Assembly: GCF_040712315.1 (NCBI RefSeq)
Contig: NC_134020.1
Coordinates: forward strand, 14,155,751-14,219,750
DNA: 64,000 nucleotides
DNA from: Castanea sativa
Taxonomy: Eukaryota; Streptophyta; Magnoliopsida; Fagales; Fagaceae
Direction of reading: 5' to 3'
Of the stretch, positions 44,990 to 57,563 are shown in pieces. The translations under genes and the position numbers were made by a program. The stretch's first letter is position 1. The number at the start of each line of letters is the position of its first letter. The notes below the pieces were generated by a model. The model was not told the origin of the DNA. It searched no databases and saw only the letters and a program-made list of their open reading frames with translations.

Positions 44990-45006
44990 ATCTCCCACTT
45001 GCCCTA
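44990..45006 (-). other. Polypurine tract of the minus-strand copia
   Basis: On minus, AGGGCAAGTGGGAGAT directly precedes the LTR start TGTTAGG. The same tract is seen at 20821-20834 in the decayed copy. Confidence 0.75.
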
Positions 45007-45655
45007 AAGACTATTGTGCACTAATCTAACTCCCATCTCCTCCAAATGTGACTCGAAAGTCCTTTGGGGCAAGGCTTTGGTAAAGAGATCCGCTAGATTC
45101 TTTGCACCATCAATCTTTGCTACAACCACATCTCCATGAGCAACAATGTCTCCAATGATGTGATACTTTCTCTCAATGTGCTTTCCTTTCTTGTGATTCC
45201 TTGGATCTTTGGATTGTGCAACCGCTCCACTATTGTCGCAGAACAATGTAATGGGAACTTGCTCAATTCTCACAACACCAAGATCAAAAAGAAATTTCTT
45301 GAGCCAAACAGCCTCTTTTGCTGCTTCACAAGCAGCAACATATTCGGCTTCCATGGTGGAGTCCGCAACACAAGATTGCTTAACACTCTTCCAACTTATG
45401 GCTCCACCTCCCAAGGTGAAAACACATCCCGACGTGGATTTTTTGAAATCTAGATCCGACTGAAAATTTGAATCTGTATAGCCAATAGGAATCAAATCCT
45501 TACAACGGTAAACAAGCATATAATCTCTCGTTCTCCGTAGATACTTGAGAATATGCTTTACAGCTTGCCAATGTTTTGATCCTTAATTTGATTGATATCG
45601 GCTGACCATGCCAACTGAATAACAAATATTCGGTCTAGTACAAACATAGATCCAA
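45004..45655 (-). pseudogene. Copia RNase H and RT tail, truncated upstream
   Basis: The frame 45519-45004 (171 residues) is an undamaged copia RNase H end: GYTDSNFQSDLDFKKSTSG carries the first Asp, MEAEYVAACEAAKEAVWLKK the Glu, FCDNSGAVAQSKDP the second Asp, and it closes with NLADLFTKALPQRTFESHLE. Upstream (to about 45655) the RT tail is recognisable but frameshifted, and the element breaks off there. This is the cleanest coding piece of the family in the window, but the element has lost everything before it. Confidence 0.88.
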
Positions 45656-45712
45656 TCAACATATTAAGCTCTCAAAACATCTCTCAACATATATGCAAAG
45701 CATTCAAGATCC

Positions 45713-45752
<40 letters not shown>

Positions 45753-46616
45753 AAGTCTAACAAATTTTATATTTCAAAAACAAGTCGAGATAGTTTAGTG
45801 ATCATATATTAACACATGTATTACTTGTGATGGCCAAATCACATTGTACCTGCACATGTATCAAAAGTAGCAAAGAATTTTTGCATGTTGTGTATAAAAT
45901 CTATAGCAAGAGTACTTAAGTGTCTCATATTATGACAATTTGAGATATGACAGAATCAAAAACACTCACACAATCATAACAGCATGATGGGGACTATCAC
46001 CTTTGAGGTACATCCTATAACTCCCACATCTCTTATAAAAGCAACCATATTTAAAAGCATTTTTACTCTTTTTGCTTTTGAATTTCTTTACATATTTTCT
46101 TTTTGAACATATCATGCATGGGCATATAGAGAGAAAAGAAATACCAAATTATGTAAGCCAAAAAAATCACAATTTTGCTATGCCGAAGTATACAAATGTT
46201 ATACATGAATGGCAGGTTTTAGTGGTGACCCGTCAAAAAGAGTGATATGAGTATTAAGTGTAGAAGAGACAAACTTAATCGTACACATCACAAATATGAG
46301 CCACAAAGCTTACTTGCTTAGCTATGCATAGAGATGCTCATCTAAGTTACAAGAGATACAAAGTTTAGAAAACTTTGTTTTAATGGCCATCCAAGGTACA
46401 CAAGTACCAATATACACAAACACACACTGTTTTTGTATTTTTCTGATTTTTCAAAAAATTTTATTTTTATGAAAAACAAATAAAGCAAAACTGAAAACAA
46501 ACAAACAAAAACATGTTAAACAAACAAAGCATAAAACTAGACTAACTCAAAAACAAGAAAGCAAAACACACAAGAAATGCATGACCATAAGGGGAGAGAG
46601 AGAGAAAGTGACTAAA
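45656..46616. other. AT-rich stretch with an (AC)n microsatellite
   Basis: An (AC)16 tract lies at 45716-45747, and an A-rich AAACAAAC region at 46440-46560. The rest is non-coding and unrecognised. It joins two unrelated copia fragments. Confidence 0.5.
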
Positions 46617-48500
46617 TCACTTTAAGCCTTTTTCCTTCCAAACCTTAGTTTTGAAGGAAGAACATTTCCTTTGTGCTAACCTTTGAACCGGAGGTGAGGG
46701 GGAAGAATTAAAACCATTCAAGTTTGAAAGGAACATGAGGGCCTTGAGAAGATCTCTAAGAGGGGCCAGAGAGGATGGAAACTGATTCTGGTTTCCAGAT
46801 GAGAGCATACTATTGCTTTGTTGAGTGGCTAACCACTTATGGCAATTTGGACGAGTATGCCTTGAAGCTCCACAGTGATGACAGAAATGCAACTTCTTTT
46901 GTGGAGACTTCTTATTTTTATCCCTTTTAGTCCTTTGGTTTCTAGTCCCTTTCTTCTCTATCTTAGGGGGTGCTCTTAGAATAGATTTTCCCTTGTCTAA
47001 GTTTTTACTAGCTATTTCATATTTAAGTTCATTGTTCTCAGAATTAACATTATTAGCAGGTGAGACAAAAAATAGTTCTACTAGAAGAGGCACTATTAGG
47101 AGAAGAGAAATCATACCCTAAACCAGTTTTATCAGAAGTAGCTTTCTAGGAACTCAGCATCTCATCGAGCTTTGCATTAGAAGTCCTCTCCAATCGAGCT
47201 TTAACCTGGAATAGCTCCTCTTCAAGCTTCTTGGTCCTTTCAACCAAGAGATTGTTCTCAAATCATAGTGCTCCAATGGTTTGATTTGTTTCATTAGCCT
47301 TTTTGAAGAGCTCCTCTCGGTCTAGTTCCACATCACTGAGCTTCTTGGTGGCCAACCTATACAGTTTCTCGTGCTTCTCTGAAACCTTGTACAACTTTGC
47401 ATAGGCTATATGGATGTCATCTTCATCGTCCATTTTCTTAAACTTTGAATCCACCAAATCCTCTTCTTCATCCACTTCTTCTATGATCCCCTCACTAGGA
47501 CCAACTGTCCTTTGACTCAGTATCCAATTCGGTGTCACTCAAGGTAGCAGTAAAAGCCTTGCTTTTCCCAATCATCTTGAGATATGTTGGACATTCTTGT
47601 TACATGTGTCCTAAACCTTAACAGCTGAAACACTTTGGGCCGAAGGGAATAGTGTACTGGCCACCGTCCTTAGCATCCTTCTTTCCTCTATCTTGACTCT
47701 TGAGTTAAGAGGAACTGGATTGCTTACAGTCCCTGTCAAAGCCTTTCACTTGGCATTCTTCATGAACTTCTTGAATTGCCTTATGATGTAGGACTTCATC
47801 TTGGAATCTTCATCATTTGAAGACTCATCAGTCTTATTGCTTTTGGCCTTCAGTGCCATGCTTTTTCCCTTGCTTATTTTCCTGATTCTAGTCAAACCTA
47901 ACTTATAGGTTTGCAAGTTTCCAACCATCTCTATTAAAGCAATAGAATCAATGTCCTTTGACTCTTCAATGGTAGTGATCTTGGCATGAAATCTCTTAGG
48001 TAGAGACCTTAGCACCTTTCTTAAAACCTTGGGTTCGGGAATGGTTTTCCTAAGGTTAAAGGCTGAGTTGACTATGTCCTTTAGCTTGGCATAGAACTCA
48101 TTAAACGACTCATCCTCCTCCATTTTTATTTCCTCAAAGGTAGTAGTGAGCCTTTGGAGCTTTGAATCCTTGACAGCCTTAGTCCCTTCATAGGTTGTCT
48201 AGAGGATAGTCCATGCTTCCTTAGCGATTTCAGTAGAGGATATCTTCTTGAACTCCTCATTGGTGACCGCACTGAATAAAGTATTCAATACTCTACTGTT
48301 GAAGTTTATCTCATTGATCATGGCATCATCCCAATCAGCCGGCGCTTCCTTTGGCTTAGTCCTACCAATCTTCATAGCTTGCCACACCTTTTCATCTAAA
48401 GAGTGCAAGAAAGCTCTCATGCGTACTTTCTAGTGTGCATAGTTAGTGCTATCAAATAAAGAAGGTATAATAAGAGATTTTCCTCTATCCATGACAAATA
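46617..48500 (-). pseudogene. Copia gag (UBN2-type, two zinc knuckles), minus strand
   Basis: From 48490 leftward: a start near the leader, MRAFLHSLDEKVWQAMK (48420), EEFKKISSTEIAKEAWTIL, then ESFNEFYAKLKDIVNSAFNL and VLRKVLRSLPKRFHAKI (48123-47746), the UBN2 gag core. A first CCHC knuckle at about 47640-47580 is interrupted by stops. After an acidic and coiled-coil stretch (47538-47263), a second knuckle CHHCGASRHTRPNC lies in 47114-46617. No protease, integrase or RT follows. The long spacer between two knuckles fits the large-gag copia elements. At least four stops or shifts were seen. Confidence 0.78.
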
Positions 48501-48545
48501 GGGGTCAATGGATCACACAAAAGAGATTAACCCTAATTAGAGTGT

Positions 48546-48561
48546 GCCCGCTTTGATACCA
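48546..48561 (-). other. Primer binding site of the minus-strand UBN2 copia
   Basis: On minus, TGGTATCAAAGCGGGC lies upstream of gag at the expected place and resembles the tRNA-Met primer site of copia elements. Confidence 0.75.
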
Positions 48562-49554
48562 CTTAATAGGCCAAAAAACCCCTTTGGCAAATTAATTAAT
48601 TAATTATCCAAGCTAATTAATTAAGTCAATTTAACATGCAATTGCATGGTAGCATAAACAAATCGCCAACTAAGTTAAATGCAATGGAAAATAAATTTGG
48701 ACCAGATGATTTGCTTACGAATGGAGAAAACCACTGAGGCAAAGCCACACAAATGATTTGACACATATGATTTCTTTATGAATTTAAGGTCACCACTCTC
48801 GAGAATCCACTATTATCAAAACAAACAGTTACAAGTAAAAGGAATCCTAGTTCCTAATACCAACCTACAATTGAACCCTTACCCCAATACCCAATTGGAC
48901 TTGCAATTTAGCGGCAATCTCTTCTTTCAATGCACAAATCCTAGTACATGACTAACCAATGATGCACGGATCCCAGTACGTGACTTACTCCTTTTCATGA
49001 GTCCCAGTACGTGACTAACACACTAATCTTGAATAAGATGTTGGCTGCAAAGTTCTTCAGTTCATCAACATGAAGATCAAGAAGATCCTTAGTCACAAAA
49101 CCCTTGGTGCAAAGATGCAGTAGCCTTTACAAAGAGAAAGATGAATTAGGGCAATTTCTGTCTTCAGTCATAATATGTGTGTATGGATACAACAAGGCCT
49201 TTTTCAACCCTAAAATGGCCCTTAAAATAATCCTTAAATGTGTCTAGGGTTATGAGAAAAGAACCCTACACAAATACACTTTAATATGCGTGTAATCAGA
49301 TCTGAAAAGTCTAATTTTGTAATTCTTGACAAATACAGCTTCTGTTGAGCTTCAACATTAACCCTCAATAGATAGCTCCTGTCGAGACATCTGCCGACCT
49401 TTAATAAACAACAGTTTTTCACTTGTTTCTTGAATAGATTTTCATGGCTTTAATACTTCACTTGAACAACATGTTCCTTGAAGTCTTAAATCATCCTAGA
49501 CCTATCCAATTACAAGTAAAGTACATTTTGTCAAAAGATTAGCCAATTACATCA
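48562..49554 (-). mobile_element. Likely 5' LTR of the UBN2 copia
   Basis: The left end is set by the primer site and the right end tentatively by TGATGTAATTGG (minus) at 49554. Inside, CAGTACGTGACT occurs three times within about 90 bp (48940-49020). No second LTR was found, so the limits are tentative. Confidence 0.45.
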
Positions 49555-50759
49555 ATAATGTCCCTAGCAGGAAGAAATAAGGAACATGAGGGGGCTGAGA
49601 AGGAGTAGGATCTGGGCCTAGGCTGTGCAGGGATCCGCCAATCTTAGGGAGTAGATCCTTGAGGGAACCTACAAACTTTTGGAATCATTATAAAGCTATA
49701 CTAATTCCTCTAAAGATTCAAGATAAGCAACATGTGTCACCTAATCCAAACAGACACTTATCTTTCCAAGCTTCTCTCAAACATCATTGTTCTTCACTTA
49801 CACATGCCAGGGATATGGCAGTAGGCCAAACATGATGCTAGGACAACTTACCACATTTATTGAAGAAGAGTAAAAAGTTGGGTTTAGACTTTAGCAGACA
49901 AAAGTGCATCAAATTCATGGATGTGGGTTCAAAGTTCAGACTTTAGCAACCCAAAAAATAAAAATAAAAAGGTTGGGAAAGTGTGACATATCTAGTATAA
50001 CAACTAAAATAATGACTTAATTTAATGTTATACTGAAGAGGATTTGGTGGATCTGTCACCTAACAATCAAAAACTATTGGTCTGGAATCTAGATATTCTA
50101 TTCAATTTCGCTTAATTATAATAGGAAACATAGCACAAGCACATAGAGGAGAAAACTTTTATGGACCAATTTGTTCATCAATTTAGTTAATAACTTGGTA
50201 TTGCGGTATTGGCATTAGTACTGATCATCTTCAAAATTTTGTAATGGATGAGTTTACATTCCAATAAACATATATGGAGTTCTAGTTCAGTTGTGTATGG
50301 GCCTTATAGGATACAAAAATATGGGAAATTTGTAGTTCCTTTTGAATTGATCATCTTCAAAATTTTGGAATGGATGAGTTTACATTCCAATAAACATATA
50401 TGGAGTTTTAGTTCAGCCGTAGTTCTTTTTTTTTTTTTTTTTTCTGCCAGAAAACTGGCCGTAGAGATGGAAGAGCAGTGGAGGGGAGAGAGAGAGAGAG
50501 AGAGACGTATACCTATTTTTAGGTTTAGAGAGAAGTATGAAATGTAATAAATAAAGGATAATTAATGAGATCCTAATAAGCATGTTAGCATTAACGAATC
50601 TCTTTTTGACAATTGGATCTACTTAAATTCAATGGTTTAGAAAATGTGTAACTTAAACCCATTTAATTAATTAATTATATATATATATATATATGTCGAT
50701 GCCTCGCGGCTGCTCGACCAACCATCGCGGCGAAGCTCACGCGCTATATATATGTGGAG
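49555..50759. other. Non-coding stretch with a 70-bp direct repeat and a GC-rich island
   Basis: Two copies of a roughly 70-bp unit (GATGAGTTTACATTCCAATA, then ACATATATGGAGTT) lie at 50223-50300 and 50348-50425. A poly-T, a GA microsatellite (50489-50505) and a TA microsatellite (50672-50693) follow. At 50694-50742 there is a GC-rich island (GATGCCTCGCGGCTGCTCG) between two TA tracts. No gene is supported. Confidence 0.5.
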
Positions 50760-53700
50760 GAGGTGCGTCATACCTTAGGTGTGTAACTGGAATCTAAGTC
50801 GATTTTAAGGATATTACCAAGGGTAAGTGAAGTCGCCACCGATCATTGGGTTTTTTTCTAAGGTGTGATTGGACACTTGACTCTATTTGATTTTATTACC
50901 GATCTTAGGCTAAGAAAAATATCATTTTTCCAAATCTAATGTGAATGGGTAAAAAATCTTGATTCTTGAGTTCAGAAGTCTAATTACATGTGGGGAAGGT
51001 GTTAGGCACTCCACAATGCCTGTTTGTAGATAGTCCTTTTGTTTTGGTAAAATCATAATTTAAGGACATTGGCAATTGAAAACAAGCTATTGACATTAGT
51101 TTTCAGGGCTTTAAATGTGTGGGACTTTAATGTTTGATTTTTGAATGGGTGTGATCTCAATTGATGCTTTCCAAGTGTGTTTGAAGTTGTTGCCAAATTT
51201 CCACAGTGAAATTTCGGCAGCATTTCGCTTTATTTTTGTGGTAGAAATCTAGCAGCATTTCACCTCAGATGTGTCATAGCATGCTAAATGCTATCATTAC
51301 CAAGCTTTTAACGTTAGAATACAGCAATGGTGATCCTAATTTCACTGCGAAAATCTAGCAGAGTTTTGCATTTGCTGCGCTATGGTACATTGGCAGGGTT
51401 TCGCATTTGTGTATGTGACATGTATTTATTGCTCATACTGTGACGTGACAAAGCCCTTTAAAACATCAAGTATGTTGATGCGTGTCGTATACGCGGGGAA
51501 ACAAATGTCACTGGGTGACATGGATCAAAACAATCACATTGCGATGATCGTGCACACAATATAGCATGAATATGCACCTACGACGATCGCCTTGAGCACA
51601 TACCCACACTACAAGGTTAAAAGCTCTCACGACTAGAGAGGGTCACTCACGTAGCCATGAGAGTCCATCATACAAAGAGCACAATCATCCATGTACAAGC
51701 AGATATTGATATACATACATCATGGACAATGTTGTCACATAGAGCAGAAAAGTAAACCAGACATGGCCAACATTCCAAGAGTATGGCCTAGCAAGGTATA
51801 GGAAATGTAAAATAGAAATCGCCATACCCAAGGAATGCGGCCTAAGTAAGGAGCAAGAAAATAAAAAGGGAGTACATGGGGGGGGGACCCTAATACATGA
51901 TCTAGAGAAGAGGCTTAGAGAGACAGAAAGAAAAGACTGCTCTAGAGGGGCTAGGTCCCTTAATCAACTAAACATTGCCCTTTGTGGGCTTGCATCTTTG
52001 CCCTTTTTACTTGTGCCTAAGAGGTCGTGCCCTCGCTCCAAGCATCCTCGCTCCATGCATGTGCATGCAAAGACAAAAGAAACAAGCCAGCAAACAAGCA
52101 AAGAAAGAGATGGAGGGAAAAGCATGTTAAAGGTAAACTAGAAAAAGATTCCAAATGGGGGCAAAGAAACATGTGAAGCATATAAAAGAGGCAACCAAGC
52201 ATGCTATCAAACAAAGGAGGTTGTCCTAGGAGTACAAATGTAGGCTTGGATCGAGTGTCTGTAGTTCCATTGGATTGGAGTATAGATGATACACAAACTC
52301 ATGCTTGAACATGTAGGCAAGTGTGCAAAGATGAAAATAAAGCCAAACAGGTGGCACAAAGCAAGCAAGGCAAGTATATCAACATCACACGGAGTAGAGA
52401 AGGGTGTATATCAAGCAAACCGACACCACGGGGGTGTATCTCACAAGTGGTTACATCCAAACATACCCTAAGAGGTATGCATGAAACCACACAAGCACGA
52501 GCCCACAGAGGGCACAAAGCATTGCAAAGCCTAGGTCTAGAGAGGTTAACATGGAGACAAAGAATAGAAGAAAGCAAGCAAACACAGATATGCAAAGGAA
52601 ATTATCCAAACCCTTTAATATAGGCCTAGGTGCACGAATGTAGGCCTAGACCACAGGATCCAAATCTACACCCTACTGAAATGGGCTAAAAAGCAAGAAA
52701 GAGAGATATCAAGGGACAAAAACAGCTAAAGAAGCACATGGCATAGCAACCAACATAGATTTAAGCACATAAGCGTGGCATGGAGCACATAAACACACAA
52801 ATCTAAGCAATAAAAAGTAGACCTAAGCAAAAACATGGAAAAGAACACATCGGCATGTAGATCTAAGCATAAAAATGGCAAGGAGCATAAAATCATGTGG
52901 ATCTAAGTAAAAACATTAAATTTAGACATATCCTACCCCAAGAAGGCTAGGCCAACAACATCAAAGTGATAAATCATGGCAAAAAGCAAGTAGACATGCT
53001 AGGAAAGCTATAAAACATATTATTAAGCAAGATAAAGCTAGGAAAAGCAACAAAGAGAAAATGGTGTGCATTGTAGCTAAAAAGCTACATCCACACTCCT
53101 AAACCTTAAATCCAAAGTATGGAACCAAGGAGAGGAAGATTAGGTGCAAGAACACTACCTTGAAGATTGTAAGGAAAATGTGAGGATCTAAGGTGCTTGA
53201 AGGTGTTTTGATGTGTTTAGGAGAGATATTATAGAGAGAAGAGAGAGAGAATCTGCCCAAAACTACCTAGAATTTATTTATTTATATATTTGTAAAATGA
53301 GGGGTCTAGGGTCAATTATAGTGAAAAAGTGATTCTTTAGCTGCTGGCGCACAATGAATGGTTGTCGGCCACCTTGTTAATGTCAACAATTCTAGCCTTT
53401 TCCAAGTTCAAATTTAGATGAATATTTGAAAGTATTTCCAGCCTCAAATTAAGCTGAACTTGGTGTCCCTAGAAAGATCTAGATGTCTAGTTTCCAAAAC
53501 ACTAAAGAAATTGATAATCCAATGGTCGAATCAAAAATTATGGCCTCGGGAAGCATGCTAACACGCTTTTTACGATTTTCTAGATATTTGAACCATTTTA
53601 ACATTGATTTCAACCCATGAATAGTTGTTGGAAATGGAATTTGATAATCTTTGTAATGGTGCTGACACCAACCTCTTCTAATGGTTAGATCAAAATTTGG

Positions 53701-54011
53701 ATTTCTAGTGCTCTTGAGAGTCAAACTTGGTCAAAGTTGACGAAAATTACCGAGCAGCTCGAGTTTGATGTAGGAACATGAAAAATGTCTTTTTAGGATG
53801 ATTTTGATCACCTTTAAGTTTTGGTCAACCCACGGTTGATCAGGTGCATTTTGGTCAATTTGACTTGAAATGGCATTTTGAGTGCTCCGATGCCCAAATG
53901 GGTTGTGTCATGTCAATCTAGATGCTTCGGTGGCCCCATGGAGAAAATATAATATTTTTTGAATTTTCAGGGTCCAGCACACAAATTGAGGGCAGACAAA
54001 ATACGTTGTCT

Positions 54012-54014
<3 letters not shown>
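50760..54014 (-). mobile_element. Long LTR-like block, minus orientation (about 3.3 kb)
   Basis: On minus it begins TGTAGACAACGTATTTTGTC (54014) and aligns with the block at 61521-64000 read on plus. Shared stretches include GGCCCCATGGA, AATTTGATAATCTTTGTAATGG (in one or other direction) and GTCGCCACCGATCATTGGG-type sequence near 50830. A TATATAAATA near 53280-53290 (minus) is a plausible promoter. The size and style suggest the LTR of a very large Ty3 element (Ogre-like), which is an inference. There is no coding domain; many frames are chance. Confidence 0.5.

Positions 54015-54084
<70 letters not shown>
54015..54084. repeat. (TA)n(TG)n microsatellite
   Basis: A compound dinucleotide tract directly at the end of the long LTR. 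It creates spurious frames of Tyr/Ile and Cys/Val repeats. Confidence 0.95.
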
Positions 54085-54087
<3 letters not shown>

Positions 54088-54546
54088 ATTACACCTATTT
54101 ATTATCATTCTCATTTGAGTTTTAAGGAAAAAAAAAAACTAAATTATTACCATTTTTATTTAAGTGAGTATTACTATTACACATCATTTAGGGGAGATTC
54201 TAGATTTAAGTACACTACACATACATTTTTGTGTGACACACACCTATTTATTACCATTTCTATTTAAGTTTTAGGGGAAAAATGAATATAAAATATAAAA
54301 AAATACAGCAATTTACACCCTTTTGAGTTGAAAAGGAAAAAAAAAGATTTATGCATTTGAAATTTTAAATATAATTCATGAACTACTAAATTACATGGAT
54401 ATATGTCATTTTGTATTACAAAAAAAAAAAATATATATCAATATAATCTTTTGTATAAACCATAGGTATAGTTAATAGGTAGTTTACATACAACAAAAAA
54501 AAGTTAGTGGGTTATTATATCATCTTTTGTAACTCATAGCTACTCA

Positions 54547-54595
<49 letters not shown>

Positions 54596-54779
54596 AATTT
54601 CATTAATAAATGATAATTGCACTTGACTAGTAGTGCATATATGGTCGTCCTTACTTGCAAACCGTCCACAATAATGACAAATAAGAGTATGGATCCATGA
54701 AAATCTATTTTTGTATCTAGTTGTATCACAAACAACCATCAGCTCGGCATTGATCATTGAATAATCCAAGGTGCAACGG
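54085..54779. other. AT-rich gap before the second Tat element
   Basis: It holds a roughly 45-bp imperfect direct repeat (ACCTATTTATTA...AAGTTTTA) at 54090 and 54242, and a (TA)n tract at 54552-54592. The minus-strand frame 54769-54515 contains that tract and is not convincing. No gene is seen. Confidence 0.45.
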
Positions 54780-54789
54780 CCCGTGTACT

Positions 54790-55790
54790 ACACAAGTTAG
54801 GCTTTTCAAGGTGCCGAGGCGAAGTACCTATGAATAGAGAAGATGGCCTTCTTATTAATTGTCGCTTTAAGGAAGCTTTGTCCATACTTCCAATCCCATA
54901 CCATTATGGTAATGACAGATCAACCAATCCGAAAAGCAATGGGTAAACCACATGCAGCAGGGCTCATGGTCCAATGGGCTGTTGAGTTGAGCTAGTTTGA
55001 TATTGAATACATGCCAAGAATAGCAATTAAAGCCCAGGCCTTAGCAGATTTTATTGCTTAATTTACTCTTCCAGAGCCAAATCAGGGAGCAGAGTACTGG
55101 ATGATCTGCACAGATGGTTCATTTATCGTAGGACTCAGAGGTGTCAGTATCATTATGAGAGTTCAACTCCAATTTCCAGCGATGAACAATGAAGCAAAGT
55201 ATGAAGCGGTCCTTGCTAGCTTGAGAATTGCAAAAGCCTTAGGTATCAAGAATTTGAAGTTGAGGACTAATTCTAAGCTGATTGTTGGGAAAATAACCAA
55301 TGAATATGAAGAAAAGGAAGAAAGAATGAAGAGGTACCTCAAGCTAACGACTCAACTAATTGATGAATTTGATGTTGTTAAGTTAGAGCAAATTCTATGG
55401 GAAAACAACTCAGCTACTGACGAGGTCGCCAAATTGGCGTCAATTGAAGATGCTTTAGCAACGAAAGAGTTGTTGATGGAAGTCCAGACAGTCCCTAGTA
55501 TAGACGGATTGCAAACCTTCTCAACTCAACAACCAAGAACTTGGATGTACCCAATCCTTTCTTACATCAATGATGGCCAGCTCCCATTTGACCCGTCAAC
55601 GGCAAAGAAGCTTAGACTAAGGGCAGCCAGATTCATTTTCGTGAACGTTGAACTTTACAAAAGAGGATTTTCATTGCCTTATCTGAAGTGCCTAACTCCT
55701 AAAGAAGCAACGTATGTGTTGCGAGAAATCCACGAAGGCATATGTGGTAACAATTCAGGACCTCGATCCTTGGTGGGAAAGACGGTCCAG
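54790..55790 (+). pseudogene. Tat RT tail, RNase H and second RNase H
   Basis: Before 55090 the end of the Ty3 RNase H is readable across stops (PYFQSHTIMVMTDQPI, then FDIEYMPRIAIKAQALADF). The frame from 55101 covers the second, archaeal-type RNase H: ICTDGSF carries the first Asp, NNEAKYEAVLASLRIAKALG the Glu, and LRTNSKLIVG sits where an Asp is usual, so Asn replaces it. It leads into the integrase N-terminal region (LYKRGFSLPYLKCLTPKEA, IHEGICGNN). The open frame continues to 55898 but loses sense after a shift near 55795. Confidence 0.78.
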
Positions 55791-56775
55791 GTAGGATATT
55801 TTGGTCAACTATGCAAAAAGACGCAGTTGAACTCGTCAAAAAATGCAATAAGTGTCAATGGTTTGGAAATGTGCAGCACATTCCTAGAGAACTACTGATG
55901 AGCAACTCCTCACCTTGGCCATTCTCTACATGGGGGATTGACATCATTGGTCCACTCCCTTAAGGGAAGAAATAGGTTAAGTTCCTATTCGTCGCTATTG
56001 ATTACTTCACCAAATAGGTTGAAGTGGAACCATTGGCATTAATCACTAAAGGAATGATATAGAGCTTCATCTAGAAGAACATTATTTGTAGGTTTGGAAT
56101 CCCAAAGATGATCATCTCTAATAATGGTCGACAATTTGATAGCCGAAAATTCAGGGAATTTTGTGTAGAGCTGGGAATAAAAAACCACTATTTATCATCT
56201 GGGCACCCATAGGCTAATGGGCAGATAGAGGTAACAAATCGTACTTTGTTCAATCTCATCAAAGCAAGACTTGAGGGGGCAAAGGGTGCATGGCCAAAGG
56301 ATTTACCAAGGGTAGTATAGGCTTATCAGACAACTACAATAGCACCATTAGGAGAAACACCATTCAAGTTGGCTTTTGGTACAGAAGCAGTTATTCTTGT
56401 TGAAGTGGGGGTGTCTAGCCTTAGGTGAGCTCACTATGATGAAGATTCAAACAATGACAAGTTGAGACTTAACTTGGATTGTTTACCTAAAGTTAGAGAT
56501 GAGGCAGCCTTGAGAATGGCTTGGAATTAACAGAAGATGCCAAAGTACCACAGTTAGAGGGTAAAGCTTAGAAGGTTCAACCCCGACAATATGGTATTGT
56601 GAAAAGTCTCACAAGCCATTAGGGACCTAGCTCAAGGGAGGTTAGGCCTTACTTGGGAAGGTCCATATAAGGTTGTCCATTTATCAAGAAGAGGAAGCTA
56701 CTACCTAAAGGACCTCAACGGCAATCCACTACCACGTCCTTGGAACGTGGAACATCTCAAGAAGTACTATCAGTA
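55791..56775 (+). pseudogene. Tat integrase, second element, with lost catalytic Asp
   Basis: The zinc-binding Cys pair is in KKCNKCQWFG-like sequence near 55840. The core is readable across many stops: WGIDIIGPL near 55930 (first Asp), then ISNNGRQFD near 56115, where the usual Asp is Asn (codon near 56120), then GQIEVTNRTL near 56220 (Glu). The C-terminal part has LTWEGPYKVVHLSRRGSYYL and HLKKYYQ before the stop at 56775. Most stops are TAG or TAA where Trp or Gln is expected, consistent with C-to-T decay. Confidence 0.8.
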
Positions 56776-57054
56776 AGAAGTACTTGGATTAATAAAAGCT
56801 CCATCAATAGGAGTACCTTGCCTGACAATGCATCAGATAAGCAAGATTTCATTGTTTTTTCCTTTAAGCATTATTTCCTTTCAAGTATTTTGGTCAAGTT
56901 GTTTCAATAATTTCCTTGTAATCCCCTTATAAATGAGGGTGCATGAAATAATAAGGTTCCATAAGCCATCTCTTTTTCAATAAGTTTGACAAAGCCTCAA
57001 GATTATGCTTACAGACGAGATTAAGCTATGAAAAGGAGATATCCATGACCAAAT
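56776..57054. other. Spacer after Tat pol
   Basis: A short non-coding stretch between the integrase stop and the tandem repeat. Nothing else is visible. Confidence 0.4.
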
Positions 57055-57245
57055 GGTAAAAACTCAAATGAAGAGTTTAAATCATAGACATAGTAAAAAC
57101 TCAAATGACGAGTTTAAATCATAAACATGGTAAAAACTCAAATAACGAGTTTAAATCATAAGCATGATAAAAACTCAAATGACGAGTTTAAATCATAAGC
57201 ATGGTAAAAACTCTAACAATGAGTTCAAACCATAAACACAGTAAG
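57055..57245. repeat. 38-bp tandem repeat, about five copies
   Basis: The unit is GTAAAAACTCAAATGACGAG, then TTTAAATCATAAGCATG, with small changes between copies. It lies between pol and the antisense gene, the same place as the 48-bp repeat in the first Tat element, though the sequences are unrelated. Confidence 0.88.
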
Positions 57246-57563
57246 AACTCAAAATGGTAAGAACCACAGGAGTACGTTATCAATGACAAAAACTCCAAGT
57301 TTAGATTATGTATTCCCAAAGAAATATCATGTATCATCAAAAGAACCTCAAACAACAAAGTCTAATATTATAACGAGAACTTCGAGATTTAAGCCATAGC
57401 AAAACTTCTTGAACAAAGGCTAAATAAGTAAATAAAGCTTAAATAAGGGCATTACTTATGAAAACAAAAGCCTCAAAATAGAAGGCATCTATTGTCTTTG
57501 AGTTAAAGCCTCAAAGCATGAGACAACCAAAGTCTTGAAAAAAAGGTTATTAAAAAATTTCTT
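57246..57563. other. Spacer between tandem repeat and antisense gene
   Basis: A-rich and non-coding. Decayed units of the tandem repeat (AAAACTCC, GAACTTCGAG, TTTAAGCCATAGC) may extend into it to about 57410. Confidence 0.4.

Noticed and set aside
45004..45519. Intact RNase H as a stand-alone host gene
   Set aside because: It is followed at once by the polypurine tract and LTR of a copia element and lacks an upstream gene start.
53922..54267. Frames rich in Tyr/Ile and Cys/Val across 54015-54084
   Set aside because: They are translations of a TA/TG microsatellite.
54515..54769. Minus-strand frame with Cys/His residues as a zinc-finger fragment
   Set aside because: The spacing fits no family I know and the frame runs into a TA microsatellite.
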